From Sordariomycetes sp. S80-01Y (Eukaryota; Ascomycota; Sordariomycetes): 64,000 bases of DNA. Shown piece by piece: positions 53,423 to 64,000 of this stretch. Within the stretch, counting starts at the first letter, position 1. The number at the start of each line of letters is the position of its first letter. The stretch is from the NCBI GenBank assembly GCA_037042185.1, contig JAXQJY010000027.1:2914001-2978000 (forward strand), read 5' to 3'. The notes under the pieces are model-generated. The model had not been told where the DNA came from, made no database searches, and saw only the letters and a list, made by a program, of their open reading frames with translations. A program made the translations under genes and the position numbers.

Positions 53423-55089
53423 CTAGTTTTTCTTCTCCTCGCTGGAGGAGGCCTTCTGCTCCCTCTCGGCCTTGGCCTGATCAGTCTCGGCATCGGCCAT
53501 CTCGCCAGCAACGCCCTTCTCGACGCCCTCGGCAGAGGCAGCGGCTTGGATATCCTCCTTCTCGTCAATGTCCTCGCTGTCACGGGGCGTAGCCATGCCG
53601 GTGCTCTGGCTCTCCTGGTTCTGCTCGTTCTCCTCCTCGATGAGCTCTTGCTGCTCCTTGAGGACCTCGAGACGTTGCTTGTTGGTGGCCGCGCCCTCAG
53701 CGTGGTGCACCTCGAGCTCAATCTCGTGGAAGAGCTCCTCCGGAATGGAGGACAAGACACCAATCAAGGCGTCGATCTGGCTGGAGGCTTCACTGCCCTG
53801 GTCCTGGCCGTACATGTATGCGTTGCTCAGGACGAGTAGGGTAGAGGGCACACCCTCCTTGAGACGGAGGTTGAGCCAGGTGGAAAGGTCGCTACGCATG
53901 CGGGCAGGAGATACACTGTGCGTGCGGATGCCGCGGGCGGCACAGGCCATCTGAAGCTCCGAAACGGTCAGGCTATCGACACCCTCGTACTGAATAGCCT
54001 TGTCGTCGCGCTTGATCTGGCGCATACGATGGCGAATCTGATAACGCAGCATCATGTCGGTACCGAAGGTGTTGAGGTTCAGGTAGCGGCACATGGAGAC
54101 GAGCTGGGGCCGCGACAAGTTGTCGAGCGTCAAGTCATCCCTGAAGACCTTGCAAACCTTGATAACGTCATCGGTGGTGGGTGCCTCGCCGGTCGAGCGA
54201 ACCTTGCGGAAGAAGTTGGAGAATTCCTCCTTCTGCGCGGTGGCCTGACTCAATGGCAGACCGGTTTCCCTGAGAGTCGACCTCAAGAATGTGCTGACGT
54301 CCTTCCGGGTCGACCGCAGCACGCTGGCCTTGGCCTCCTTGGACTTTTGCCCCTCAAAGGTGCTGGGCAGCATGTTGGGGAACAGCTTCAGCGCAAGGGG
54401 GAGCAGCGCCTCACCGAGGGGCACGATGATGAACACCGAGAAAGGCACCAGACGTCCCAGATCCTGGACTGTTCGTTGCAGCTGCTTGTTCTCCCTGCGC
54501 GTCAGCTCGTACCCCGCCGCCATCTTCAGCGCCAACCGCCAACTGATCCTGACTTCAGCCGCCAGCAGCTTGCTGCCATCCCAGTAATGCCTCGCCTCTT
54601 TCTTGACCTTTTGCCAGAGCGTCAACTTCTTCTCCTCCTTCTCCTTCTTGATGATCTCGGCCTTTTCGGTGACCTCGGCCCTCTTGGCGTCTAACTCGCC
54701 CATCTTGGCCTCCTCGGGGGTGGTGGGCGCTTTTGAGCCCGCGCTCGCGCCATCCTTCGAGGCCTCCTTCGACTGTGCCGCGCCGGATTCGTTCTTTGGA
54801 AGAGGCTTCTTAGCCTGGTCTGCGTTGAAGCCAGGGGGTGGCGAGGAGGAGTCGGGGCGATGTTGCTCGGTGTTTAGCGACCGGAGAGGAACAAGCAGCG
54901 CAATGGCGGGGACCTGTGTGTGGCGTCCAATGTGTCGAGATAGAAGAGCAGGAGAAACGCCACGGGAGAGCGCGCGCGCTGCCGAAGGGGTTAGCGATTG
55001 TGGCGGGCTGGAGACAAAGTTTACTGACCGTTGCCCATCAAGGGGTTCCGCGCCGCGGCCCTCCGAGCGACTCCTGAAGAGGCACTCAT
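53423..55089 (-). CDS. LETM1: LETM1-domain mitochondrial inner-membrane protein (Mdm38-like)
   Basis: Exons 55089-55029 and 54978-53423 give 538 residues. The 50-nt intron has an unusual GTCAGT donor but a good CGCTAACCCC branch; it joins MGN to ARALSRGVS. The N-terminus is basic and serine-rich, a matrix-targeting peptide. The LETM1 domain starts near residue 140 (LTLWQKVKKEARHYWDG), with the single membrane helix at about 197-220 (LVPFSVFIIVPLGEALLPLA) and the ribosome-binding-like part after it (SRPQLVSMCRYLNLNTFG). The C-terminus is a Glu/Lys/Ala-rich coil. LETM1/Mdm38 handles potassium/proton exchange and helps insert mitochondrially made proteins. It is head to head with mitochondrial adenylate kinase. 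Confidence 0.93.
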
Positions 55090-56230
55090 GACGTGGAGAC
55101 GGAAAAGGTATTAAAAGAGCGTATCAAACAGAAGAGACTATATCGACATGGGCGGTGTGTTGATGGAAGTGCAGAGATGGTCGGCAATAATGGAAGGGTT
55201 CGGATTTGGAAAAGAAGGGTCAGATCGGGAGCCGTCAGTCTGCGCGGCGGATCAAGCCGCACTGCCAGTGGCAGCCAGTCAACAAAGTCTAGACTCCACG
55301 GGCCGGAAGTGGGTAAATCCGGGTCACGTGATAGCTCCGTCGATCTGGGCTGGCACATGCCGCAGCCGCAGCCGCAGCCGGATCCGCCAAAGGAGGCCTC
55401 GGATGGCTTCGGGATTTGTTTGCGAGGAACGTGTCCACTCACACTTGTGCTACGAAGGGCTACCTAGTGGTCGGAGTCTGGCGAGGATTGAACTCAAAGC
55501 AAGGGCCTCTCGCGCAATGGGCTGCTCTCTCTTCGGCGTGTTTCGACCCCCACTGACGCACTTCCGCCTGTCAGACCCTGTCCTCAACAAATCGCCTGGT
55601 GAGATACTAACGACCGCTAAGTCCGGCGCCACATCGCGGGTGGCTTCCCATGCCTACTGCCTACTATCAGGCGTAGCCATGACCGTCTTCACGTAATTTC
55701 GAATATATTTTTGCAGTAAACTTCCAACTCAATGATTGCAAACAGACGAGACAATCACGTGCATTTCCCCGGACTCAACGCGTCAGGCCCCACCTGATCC
55801 CACCCCGCCAAGCCGCTTCCCAGTCGCCTCTGGCCCGAGCGTTTCTGCGCCAGCGAAGTCGGGTCCCTGCAAGATTTCAACATCATCCAACCTCGCTCAC
55901 CCGCCCGCGTCCTCCCACCACCCACCCACCACCATGTCTCGACTGTAGCCCCTTGTCCCGTCCGCCCGCGCCGTGACCGACACCCTCGGCTCGTCCTCCG
56001 TCTTCACCTGTCAAGCGCACATTCTCTATCGCACACTTCTCTGTACTACTATTTTACCTGCCTGTCATTATATACATATACAACTCGAACCTAGAGGTCA
56101 CTCTCGCGGCGCTTCCGGCGCATCACTCGGACGGTAGCGACGTCGGCACGAGCGGCCAATTGCCCACGCGCAGCACCCAGACTGCCCAGTATCACCTGGC
56201 GCGGACCATTGTATACAGCAGGAAAGGGAC
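55090..56230. other. Shared divergent region of LETM1 and ADK genes
   Basis: The 1.1 kb between two mitochondrial genes. Near the adenylate kinase side lies a four-codon upstream frame, ATG at 55934 to TAG at 55948, in a good start context (ACCACCATG); whether it is within the transcript is not known. No other gene is supported. Confidence 0.45.
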
Positions 56231-56995
56231 ATGAAGCTCAAGCACGCGGCCCGGGTCATTCTCATCGGCGCCCCGGGCGTCGGAAAGGGCACTCAGACCG
56301 AGCGCCTCCTGAATCGCTTTCCCCAACTCCAGTCCATCAGCACAGGCGACCTGCTTCGCAACAATGTCAAGCAGCGCACGGCCCTCGGCATCCAGGCTGA
56401 GACTGTCATGAAGTCTGGCGGCTTGGTCGACGACAGCACCATGCTCCGCCTGATCTCGAACGAGCTGCGCACCAGAGGCTGGTTGGCAGCACCCACGCCC
56501 TCTGTCATGAACGCCGCGAGCGAGGCGCTGGAGGGCCAGAGGGATGTCGGCGAGGAGCCACCCCTCTCCAGACCTAGCGATGACCCGTCAGCTTCCTTCA
56601 TCCTCGACGGCTACCCCCGCACGCCCGCCCAAGCCGTGACGCTGGACACCATCGTACCCATCAACCTCGCCATCAACCTCGTCACGCCCTTCTCCGTGAT
56701 CCTCGAGCGCATTGGGTCGCGCTGGGTGCACGAGCCGAGCGGCAGGGTGTACAACACCGACTTCAACGCGCCGAGGACACCCGGCAAGGACGACGTGACG
56801 GGGGAGCCGCTGACGCAGCGGGCGGATGACAACCTCGAGGTCTACAGCAAGCGCCTGCAGCGGTTCCAGGAGACGAGCGAGCCCTTGCTGGAGCACTACG
56901 CTCAGAAGGGTGTGCTGGTGGAGGTGGATGGGATGAGCAGCGATGAGATCAGCCCGAAGCTTTTCGATCAGTTTGAGAAGATGTTTGTACGGTAG
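56231..56995 (+). CDS. ADK2: Mitochondrial adenylate kinase 3 (GTP:AMP phosphotransferase)
   Basis: An intron-free frame of 254 residues. AK3-type enzymes use GTP to phosphorylate AMP in the mitochondrial matrix and so recycle the GTP made by the citric-acid cycle. The nucleotide loop is GAPGVGKGT (13-21), with STGDLLR for AMP binding, FILDGYPRTPAQA, and a LID segment (RVYNTDFNAPRTPG...GEPLTQRADD) that lacks the four zinc cysteines, as in AK3. An insert of about 30 residues (SEALEGQRDVGEEPPLSRPS region) lies before the DGYPRT strand; the family core has none at this point. The N-terminus lacks a long presequence, which is normal for AK3. It is divergent from LETM1. Confidence 0.93.
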   Translation: MKLKHAARVILIGAPGVGKGTQTERLLNRFPQLQSISTGDLLRNNVKQRTALGIQAETVMKSGGLVDDSTMLRLISNELRTRGWLAAPTPSVMNAASEALEGQRDVGEEPPLSRPSDDPSASFILDGYPRTPAQAVTLDTIVPINLAINLVTPFSVILERIGSRWVHEPSGRVYNTDFNAPRTPGKDDVTGEPLTQRADDNLEVYSKRLQRFQETSEPLLEHYAQKGVLVEVDGMSSDEISPKLFDQFEKMFVR

Positions 56996-57321
56996 CAGAC
57001 CACGGTTCGAACGCCGGAGACTGGGTGTGGGTGGGTGTAGACGGGATAAGAAGCCTCGATCGATTTGGCTAAAGGGGAAATTAGGTGGCGAGCTTTCTTA
57101 CACGCAGCTGGCAAGCTGCCGGGTTACGGCTATCCTCAATCAGGGGCCTGGAGTCTGGGAACGTACATAAACCATCACGGGGGTCGGTATGCCACCGCTT
57201 GGAGAATACACATGAGTATTTGCTTCGTATTCCGTTGAATAAGTATATCTTTATCCTGCTCCGTGACCTCTTACAAGCTGCACATCGATGCCCTCCGCCA
57301 ATCTATAAGGATTCAAATCAT
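56996..57321. other. Intergenic, convergent
   Basis: Short 3' region shared by the adenylate kinase and ERD2 genes. Nothing recognisable. Confidence 0.5.
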
Positions 57322-58478
57322 TTAGTCCCTCCACTCATCGTTCCTGATACCACTTGCTCCACCGTTGTTCTCGTCCCTGTATGGTCCGGCTGCGTCGTCA
57401 TCGTCGTCATCCAGCGCTTTCGCCAGCTCATCGGGGTCCTTCATCTTGGCATCCGGGTCGTGAGGGCCCGACGTGACGCCCTCTTCCTGGTTCAGATGTT
57501 CCCTCTCAGCATCGAACACGCCGTCATCTGCACTAATCGAGATGCCCCTCGCTCCCCACTTCGGACGGCTGCCACCGCGACGCCCATTCTCCTCGCCGCC
57601 GAGCCCGGGACCGCTCTCCTCATCCTCGTCCTCATCGGTCTGTCTCGGTGCAACACGTCCAAAGATGCGGCGCAGCAGCCAAGACCGGCTCAGATCATCC
57701 GCATCGACGACGCCGCCGCCGCGGAGCTTCACGCGTTGACGTGTGTAGTACACCCAAGCAAAGTCGATGTACAACCCCGTCTGAATGATGCCGAAGATGA
57801 CCGAGACGGTGTCTGGGCCCGGGTCGGACTTGTCGAGACCGCGCCAGAGCCAGTTTAGGCAGTACAGAGCGCGGTAGGAGCCCAGAGTGAGCAGGTAGAA
57901 GGAGTCGATAACGGTGGGGACGGTAGTCTGACGGAGGAGGAGCAGTTGAGGAAGTACGCAGACGGATTCGAGAATCTCAGAGAAGACCCAGAGCCACTGT
58001 ACAATTTAGCATCCATCTCTAACTTCATTCGCGACGGGAGCAACTTACGTGGACGAAGCCCCAAAAGTCCTTCTTCTCAAAGATCATCATCGCGAACGGG
58101 CTGAGCACCAAGCTACCCCCGAGCACGATGGCCCCCAGCTTCCACGCAACTTCTCTCTCACGGCTCCTAGGGAACATCCACTGCATGGCGCCCAAGATGT
58201 AGAAGCTCGAGACCAGGTAGAAGGTCTTGAAGATGACGTTCCATGCTGGATGCGGCTTTCCCGAGTCGAACAGGTCGAGGTAGCGCGTGCAGAAGACGAC
58301 CGCGTAGAGGCCCTGGGTGATCAATGAGACACCCTCTGCGGAGCGGTTGCGGTGAATGGCGAGGATCAGGATCAGCTTGGAGAGGATATGGGAGATGTCT
58401 CCCAGGTAGCGGAAGAGCTGTGACGGTTAGCGGAGAGCTCCTAAGGTCGGGGGGGCTGGGGCGACCGACGTTCCACAT
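57322..58478 (-). CDS. ERD2: ER lumen protein-retaining receptor (ERD2 family) with long acidic C-terminus
   Basis: Exons 58478-58470 (only 9 nt), 58417-58049 and 57996-57322 give 350 residues. The first donor, GTCGGT, is weak, but the branch (CGCTAACC) and acceptor are good and the join gives MWN/LFRYLGDISHILSKL, the standard ERD2 start. The membrane core matches the HDEL/KDEL receptor: AIHRNRSAEGVSLITQ, FCTRYLDLF, FWGFVH/WLWVFSEILESVCVLPQL, and YRALYCLNWLWR. Receptors of this family return escaped ER proteins from the Golgi. Standard family members end after seven helices at about 215 residues; here about 130 more follow, rich in Asp, Glu, Gly and Arg (DEDEDEES, DDDDDD) and facing the cytosol. 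It may be a specialised paralogue. Confidence 0.9.
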
Positions 58479-59453
58479 GATCGCGGCGTGGTGATGGTGT
58501 GTCCAGACAAAGAGGAATGCAGCTCAAGGCCGGGAGTTCGATGTGTGCCGCTCGCGATGAAAGCGGTGGACGGTGATGACGAGGAGGGAGCTTCCTTGGG
58601 GAGGAGCAGCCAAAGCAATGGGATGCGGCTGGGATGGCAGACAACGTGACGTTGAGCGCGGCTCGCGTGGCGCATTCTGCAGCCACTGACCGGGCCGCAT
58701 TCCGTGGAAAGGCCCGCTTTTCTGTCCCTGCGTCGTCGAGCGTCTGCTCCAGGCTTCAACGTCAACGCTCAGTGACGCACCAGATGGGAGAGTCTCGGTG
58801 TTGCGCACTGCCATAATCGAATCATGACTATTGACTATTGGTCTACTTGGAGAGATGGCCCTTGATAGCTGCGTGCGAGGAACATCGTCAATACCACCAA
58901 AATTAGGCAAGGCTAGAGAGCAGGTCCAGAGTGTGTTCCATAATGTTCAACGGAACAGCTCACTACTTCGGCAGAAGCCCTTACCAGAGATGGGGAGAGC
59001 CCCCGATAAAGGGCAACATTTTATAGTTGAGTGAATTGATGCATCGGAGGCCCCAGCTGCTTGAGGTACGCTGGTGTTTCACGAGCCTTTGCATCAAACC
59101 GGGTGTTGCAGGCTCTTGCTTCCGGGTAGGATTCAAACAGAGGTTGTACCACCTCCCTCACAGGACGACATCTTCACGCCATGGTCACAGGGAACACGTT
59201 CAACCTATGCTTCCGTCAGTGGATAGCGTGGTACATCATTTCGTTCTTCCTCTCCACCATTATTTCTTACACGCTGTTCTGGGGTGCCCAATAAATCATG
59301 ATACGTTGAAAAGAAGTACTCATTAACAGTCTCAAGGGTATCCCATGTCTATCCTTCCTAACCCCTCGTCATATGTACTTGATCTAGCCCAATATACAGG
59401 ATGGCTTCGCGTGGTAATAATAGTCATCATGCGCGCTGCAGCCCGGCGACTCT
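58479..59453. other. Intergenic
   Basis: About 1 kb: the ERD2 promoter and the 3' flank of the next minus-strand gene. No coding sequence is supported. Confidence 0.5.
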
Positions 59454-60442
59454 TTATACCATCATAACAACACCAGCAACGGCACCAATCGCGGGCCAGA
59501 GACCCAATGTCTGGAGCGCAGTGTTGGCAGCGTTGGTGAGGTACTCAGCGTAGTCATCTTCGTCGCCGCTCTCGACCGTCGTTCCCTTGGGCAGAGTACC
59601 ATTGACCAAGATGGTGGTGGTGCCGTTAACCTCAGAAACATCGACTAGAGTCTTGTTCAGCTTGTCGTAGTCGCCGTCGCCGATCAACTCCTCCCAGAAG
59701 TCGTCATCCTCGATCTCGTCGCACATGCACACGCTGTCCTCGGCGCATCCGCAAATGATCTCGCGGTCCTCATCCTCATCCGAGGTTTCGTTGTGGTAGC
59801 GGTAGTGGTAGCCGTAGGGACCGTACATGTACGCGCCGCCGAGGAACAGAGCACCTGCAGGCCAGAAAGCCAAGGCAGGGCCAGATAGAGGGCCCCGCGC
59901 CCGGACGCCGCTCGGTGTTGCCTTTCCAGCTGCGTAGGGGACCTTTGCGCCTCCACCGTAAACAGTGCCGCCGAGGAAACGGGGTTGAGGACCAGAACCT
60001 CGTGCCGAGTATCCCCCTGTCGTTGAACCAGATTTCGTGTTGGGGAATCGCGAGTTCGAGGGGGGGCTACCGCCACTGCCTCCTCGTGAACCGCCGCCGG
60101 AAGAACCTAGTTTCATTGGTAAGCTTTTGTCATTGTAACTACGATTTGAACCGCTCCGCCGCCCGCCTTGCGAACCACCCGAGGTCCGAAAGGGGGCATT
60201 CGTGGGAACTTTAGGATTTGCATACCTCCTCGGGAACCACCACCACCACCACCTCCGCCTCTGCCGCCACCTCCACCGCCGCCCCTGCGCTTCCAGAGGT
60301 CGAAGGTTGAGTCTTCTACCGGGGGTGCTTGCTGGGGCTCGCCATCTACGCGCACGACATGGCGGCGCTCTTGTTGTGGGACGGCATTGGCTGAGACAGA
60401 GGTCAGGAGTAGAGAGGTAACGACGGCGAGGTCGAGTTTCAT
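59454..60442 (-). CDS. Secreted glycine-rich protein with CxC motifs and GPI-like C-terminus
   Basis: Exons 60442-60226 and 60106-59454 give 289 residues. The 119-nt intron (GTATGC donor, CTAG acceptor) links two glycine-rich stretches (GGSRG/GSSGGGSRGG). The N-terminus is a signal peptide (MKLDLAVVTSLLLTSVSANA). A run of glycines interrupted by Arg follows KRR, a possible Kex2 site. The middle has a hydrophobic patch (LAFWPAGALFLGGAYMYG) followed by tyrosines and histidines. Then comes an acidic segment with a cysteine motif (IICGCAEDSVCMCDE). Two NGT sequences offer N-glycosylation. The C-terminus is small residues then a hydrophobic tail (WPAIGAVAGVVMMV), as in GPI-anchored proteins. I do not know a function; similar proteins occur in many filamentous fungi. 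Confidence 0.8.
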
Positions 60443-63319
60443 TATGTGTGGTGTTGAGCGTTCTTTGCGATAAGTGCGGGATGTATGGTGCAGCAAAGAT
60501 AAAGACGTCTTGGTCGACGTCGTGTTAATCAGAGAAGTGTTGGGTCGGGTTTGATGATGTCGGGAAGAGGATGTCGAGAAGGTATGCGGCGGGATGTGGT
60601 GGTCTTATCCCCGGGGGAAATTTGGAAGATGCGCCTGGTGGCAGGGGCCTGACCGCTAACAGCAAACAGGTGTGTGAGGCAGTGTCTGTGCGGCTATGAC
60701 GCTCAGTCGCGTTAGGGAGGGGCTGGTGATTGGCTGATGGCAAGGCGCGAAGGTCGCTTCAGGCTGGGCGGGATGTGGCAACTGACAAGGGTCCACAGGA
60801 TGCGCCTGTGAGATCACGGACGAAAAGGGTAGGGGCCGATCTCCGGGGCTGTTTGCGCTGTCGATGACGGTGGTGATGCCCTGTAACCACTGGAACTGCA
60901 GCCGCCAGCTGTCAATTGCCGTCGTGTGGTAATTGTCATTTCGAGTGTGCTTGCGGAGAGGTTTCAAGCAGCACAGAGCTCGCGTCAGACGCAATCATTT
61001 GTAAGGCCAGCTGCGCCCAGCAGAACCTGACTTTCTGACTTAACGTTAAAGATGCAGCCCCCGGAACCCGTGCCCCAGTTCAATGGATCCAGTGGGGTTT
61101 CACCACGAGCATCGCGCTCCCACGCATGACACTGAGAGTCCATAACCCAAGTGCGCCTTACTGGAGTCCAGCCGGAGTTTGCAGAAATAACCCTCGCCCA
61201 AGGCACACGAATGATCTGCTCGTCGATCCGCTAAATCATCTTCAAATAACGCTGAGCCTTGCAAGCTCAACTTAATTGCTGCCTATTTACTTAGCTGCTG
61301 TGTTCCACGGGCTTTCTAGAAGCACAGCTGCGGCTCTAGTGGCGATCCCATTTTGCGCCAAGCCTCATGACGTCTGGGACTTCAAGTCTGCGGCGCATTC
61401 ATGCCCAGATCCAACTCGATGTTCGATGCAATCAAGATGCTTCCGTGACGAGTTTGCACGAACACTAGACAATGCGTCTTAGCTTCGGGTCCAGAGTCAT
61501 ATTGGAAAAGAGGTCTCACGAGCCTCTGCCCCAAACGTACCTCACTCCAGCCCTGTATGGTTCCCTGCACCGACTTACACGCCCAACGGCCAGGTCGCTC
61601 ATCACCCATCTTGCACAGTCGGTCTACTCTTCCCGTGGTTGATTTTCCGTACAAAAGTTCCAATGATTGATATTCCGAATACTCTGAACCAACCTCCCTG
61701 CATGTCTCCCCCGCAAATGCACCTTTCTTCCTGCAACAAACCCTCCATGTCTCCCAATGAGACGTGGTGGCTGTGCTGCGGAACCCTGGAAGCGGAACGT
61801 CGCTTCGCCATGCCTTGCGGAGAGCCTCGTGCGGATCTGACGGGGGAACTCCCACCTAGCGAACTTAGTCCTTGCATTCCGCTGACAGTTTCAAAGTTCG
61901 CTGCTTTGAGATCGGCAGGTTTCAAGCGAACCTTTCCCTAGGATTGTCTCGAGCTCGCCTGAGCTTGCATCAGGGACAGAACGCCTGAGGCTGAGTCTCC
62001 CTTGACCACTCCTTTTGAGTACCTGACATTTACTGTATTGGAGATATCACCCACACGGCATCAACATACCGGAAAGTCCGGAGTGCTCCTCCTTTGGGCA
62101 TAATGTGCGATGGCCTTCCGATGTGGTCTTGGCCTGCGGCAATGGAGCTGCCTTAGCGGCTACGTTGTTAAGATGGCACTTCGTCTATGAATGCTAAACT
62201 TACGAGCCGAACTGGCGAAAGGTATTCGAGAGCGTAGCAAGTATCAGATGTTCCGTCTCCGAGCTCAAACGTCGAAAGCTGCCGGGGCTCCTATTTCCCC
62301 CAGCGGCCATCAGGCCTGAACTGCCTTGCGCGAGCTCTAGGCATCGCGCACGGAAGATGCCTTCTGGCCGACAAAGATTCAAAAATCTCCCCTCACCATG
62401 TTCTCTAAGTGACAAGTGGGTCATACGAAACATTTTCTTTCTTTGAAGGCGGACCCTGTAATGAGGATTACCACGGACGGGATTGCGGGGACGGACTGGG
62501 CGCATATCATGATCTAGGCGAGTCTGCCGAGGCGGACTGGGAGTTCCCACCAGGCGCAGGGAATATGTTCGATGGTGAAATATGATTCATTACGCCAACA
62601 AGACAGGCTCTGAAGATTACTCGAAGGGACGTGAGACCAGCCCTGCTCCAACCATGCTGGCGGCAGCGCAGTTACGTCCTGCAGCAAGAGATCCGGTCAT
62701 GAAACGGCGCACTATAATCATTATCTATCCGATCCCATGAATTCGATAATCCTGATTGGATAGTCCTTCAGCATTCTGCCAGCCAACATCCCGTCGTCAG
62801 CAGAGGCTTACGCCAGTGCGCCCGACAAGCTGCTGACTCGAGGCATACACGCGCAGTCAGAGGAAAAGCAAGCGATATGCCTTGGATGCTTGACTTTGTC
62901 CTCGGGAGGGCTCTGATCTGAAACTACGATCTAAAATGGAACCGAGAACTGTTCCATCGTTTGAGTGCTGCAACCGCAACTTTGGATCCGAGACCTCCCT
63001 CGTATGGGCTCTTGTTGTCATGTCTCCAAGTCCTGTCCGCAAGTGACACCGTTTGTCGGCGCCGCATCCAGCTATACCATATTCAGCAAGAAATTTTTAA
63101 TCGAACAGACTTGAAAGAAGCCGTCGCGGTTGTTTCTTAAGGTACTTTTATCGGGCTACGGTATTGTATATCATAAGAGCTAACACATCGGGTATACTGT
63201 AACAATGATCTGAAACGCCAACGTCGGCATCCGAACAGATACCACGAAGCCTGTCTGAGGAACATTACTTCTGAAATTAGGAAATACTAGCCAAAGTGGA
63301 CAAGGCCATGTTGAATCCA
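60443..63319. other. Gene-free stretch
   Basis: About 2.9 kb in which I see no supported gene. Frames of up to 157 codons (61,382-61,855, minus) have no motif, no clear intron structure and overlap other frames on the opposite strand. No repeat or RNA gene is evident. Confidence 0.45.
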
Positions 63320-64000
63320 TTAGTACATGGGCCTAGACGATCGCCTCCTCGCCTGACCGTCACTCACATCCCCGGGAGTCAACTGTCCCGGAAACGCACT
63401 GCTCCTCCTCCTCTCGTGCTGACTGTACGCTAAGCTTGGGCGTCTGCCCTCAGCGACGGCCTCCTCCTTTGCTCCGGCCAACTGCTGCGCAAAGGCACTC
63501 TTCTTCCTCATAACGGGGCCCTTCCAGTAGATCAGATACACACTCGCCACAAGCGGCACACTAATTCCAAAGAGAATGAGACTCGCGTTCCTGAACGAAA
63601 CGGCACCCTCGGGGCCGATGTTGGTGAAAAACGGCTTACTGGGCAACACTAGGACGCCCGCGAGGAAGTCGCGCGCCCAGCCGTTGCCGCCGGTCGCTGA
63701 GGCCGAGTAAGGTCCGTAGGCGCAGATCATGTAGTCAATCGTGGCCATGTAGATGGCGTAGTTCGAGATACCGACCACTGCAGCGAAAATCATGGAGGCG
63801 ATCCAGTGGACCTCGTAGCCGACGACAAGAGCGAAGCCGAGAAGACCGATGGGCAGGCATGGGGCGGTCCAAAGCAGCATCCACAGGCGGGACTCGTACT
63901 GAGTGCGCTCATCGTTTGGGTTCTTCTCACGGGCTCTCTCATTGCGCTTGAACGCGGGAATGAACAGGAACCAGGCGAGGAAGTATGAGATGAGAATCGG
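63320..64000 (-). CDS. MFS multidrug/polyamine transporter (DHA1 family), 5' partial
   Basis: The frame is open to the window edge, so only the C-terminal 226 residues or so are present and the start lies beyond 64,000. The visible part covers the central loop (ERAREKNPNDERTQYESRLW) and the last helices: PCLPIGLLGFALVVGYEVHW, ISNYAIYMATIDYMICAYGP, then YSASATGGNGWARDFLAGVL, the helix 11 region that marks DHA1 polyamine/drug exporters. After the last helix (LVASVYLIYWKGP) comes a 60-residue cytosolic tail rich in Arg and Ser (RRRSS, twice), likely phosphorylated. It is a relative, not a close copy, of the transporter at 45,706. Confidence 0.9.
   Translation of the reverse strand, partial: PILISYFLAWFLFIPAFKRNERAREKNPNDERTQYESRLWMLLWTAPCLPIGLLGFALVVGYEVHWIASMIFAAVVGISNYAIYMATIDYMICAYGPYSASATGGNGWARDFLAGVLVLPSKPFFTNIGPEGAVSFRNASLILFGISVPLVASVYLIYWKGPVMRKKSAFAQQLAGAKEEAVAEGRRPSLAYSQHERRRSSAFPGQLTPGDVSDGQARRRSSRPMY

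Noticed and set aside
55470-55582. tRNA-like stretch on the minus strand with a B-box match (GTTCAATCC) and flanks that can pair as an acceptor stem
   Set aside because: No proper D-arm or anticodon arm can be drawn and the A-box is poor, so I treat it as chance similarity. A covariance-model tRNA scan would settle it.
61382-61941. Overlapping frames of 100-157 codons on both strands
   Set aside because: They overlap each other, have no domain, no splice logic and start at arbitrary codons; typical of GC-balanced noncoding DNA.
1-64000. Secondary-metabolite gene cluster
   Set aside because: Oxidoreductases, carriers and regulators are present, but no PKS, NRPS, terpene cyclase or prenyltransferase core gene was seen.

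Overview
The window is chromosomal DNA of a filamentous ascomycete (Pezizomycotina, probably Sordariomycetes; the species cannot be fixed from the sequence). The evidence is the many short spliceosomal introns (about 49-120 nt, GTRNGT donors, CTRAC-type branch points, YAG acceptors), the dense Zn2Cys6 regulators and MFS carriers, a fungal delta-8 sphingolipid desaturase, a HeLo-domain protein, and the absence of operons or Shine-Dalgarno sites. Exon joins below were worked out by hand from splice signals, reading phase and family motifs. No rRNA, tRNA, CRISPR array, PKS/NRPS core gene or recognisable transposon or virus-like element was found.

Layout. 1-6.4 kb: an ankyrin/WW protein (cut by the window edge) lies tail to tail with a HeLo-domain protein that carries a degenerate kinase domain, followed by a short Zn2Cys6 protein. 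6.9-9.9 kb: glutaryl-CoA dehydrogenase and a class III CoA-transferase (glutarate CoA-transferase type) converge, an apparent mitochondrial glutarate disposal pair. 11.6-13.8 kb: delta-8 sphingolipid desaturase. 14.2-22.9 kb: regulator, short-chain dehydrogenase, Dabb-domain protein, sugar transporter with clustered CreA-type sites upstream, and an allantoate-permease-family carrier; this could be a catabolic block. 24.3-27.8 kb: secreted tyrosinase and a WW protein with tandem leucine/glutamate repeats. 28.6-33.4 kb: a gene-poor stretch holding a decayed Zn2Cys6 gene. 33.4-40.9 kb: amino-acid transporter, vitamin/anion-type MFS carrier, Zn2Cys6 regulator and a second short-chain dehydrogenase; the last three share one strand.

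42.8-53.2 kb: bacterial-type glycerate kinase, DHA1 drug/polyamine transporter, secreted alpha/beta hydrolase, YhhN/TMEM86 membrane protein and a GMC oxidoreductase. 53.4-60.4 kb is more housekeeping: LETM1 and mitochondrial adenylate kinase 3 head to head, an ERD2-type receptor with a long acidic tail, and a glycine-rich secreted protein with a GPI-like C-terminus. 60.4-63.3 kb shows no gene, and a partial DHA1 transporter ends the window.

The locus most worth a second look is 1-4.4 kb: a four-helix-type membrane-active domain fused to a pseudokinase is the domain order of animal and plant MLKL necroptosis executioners, and it sits beside an ankyrin/WW protein that could act as a partner.
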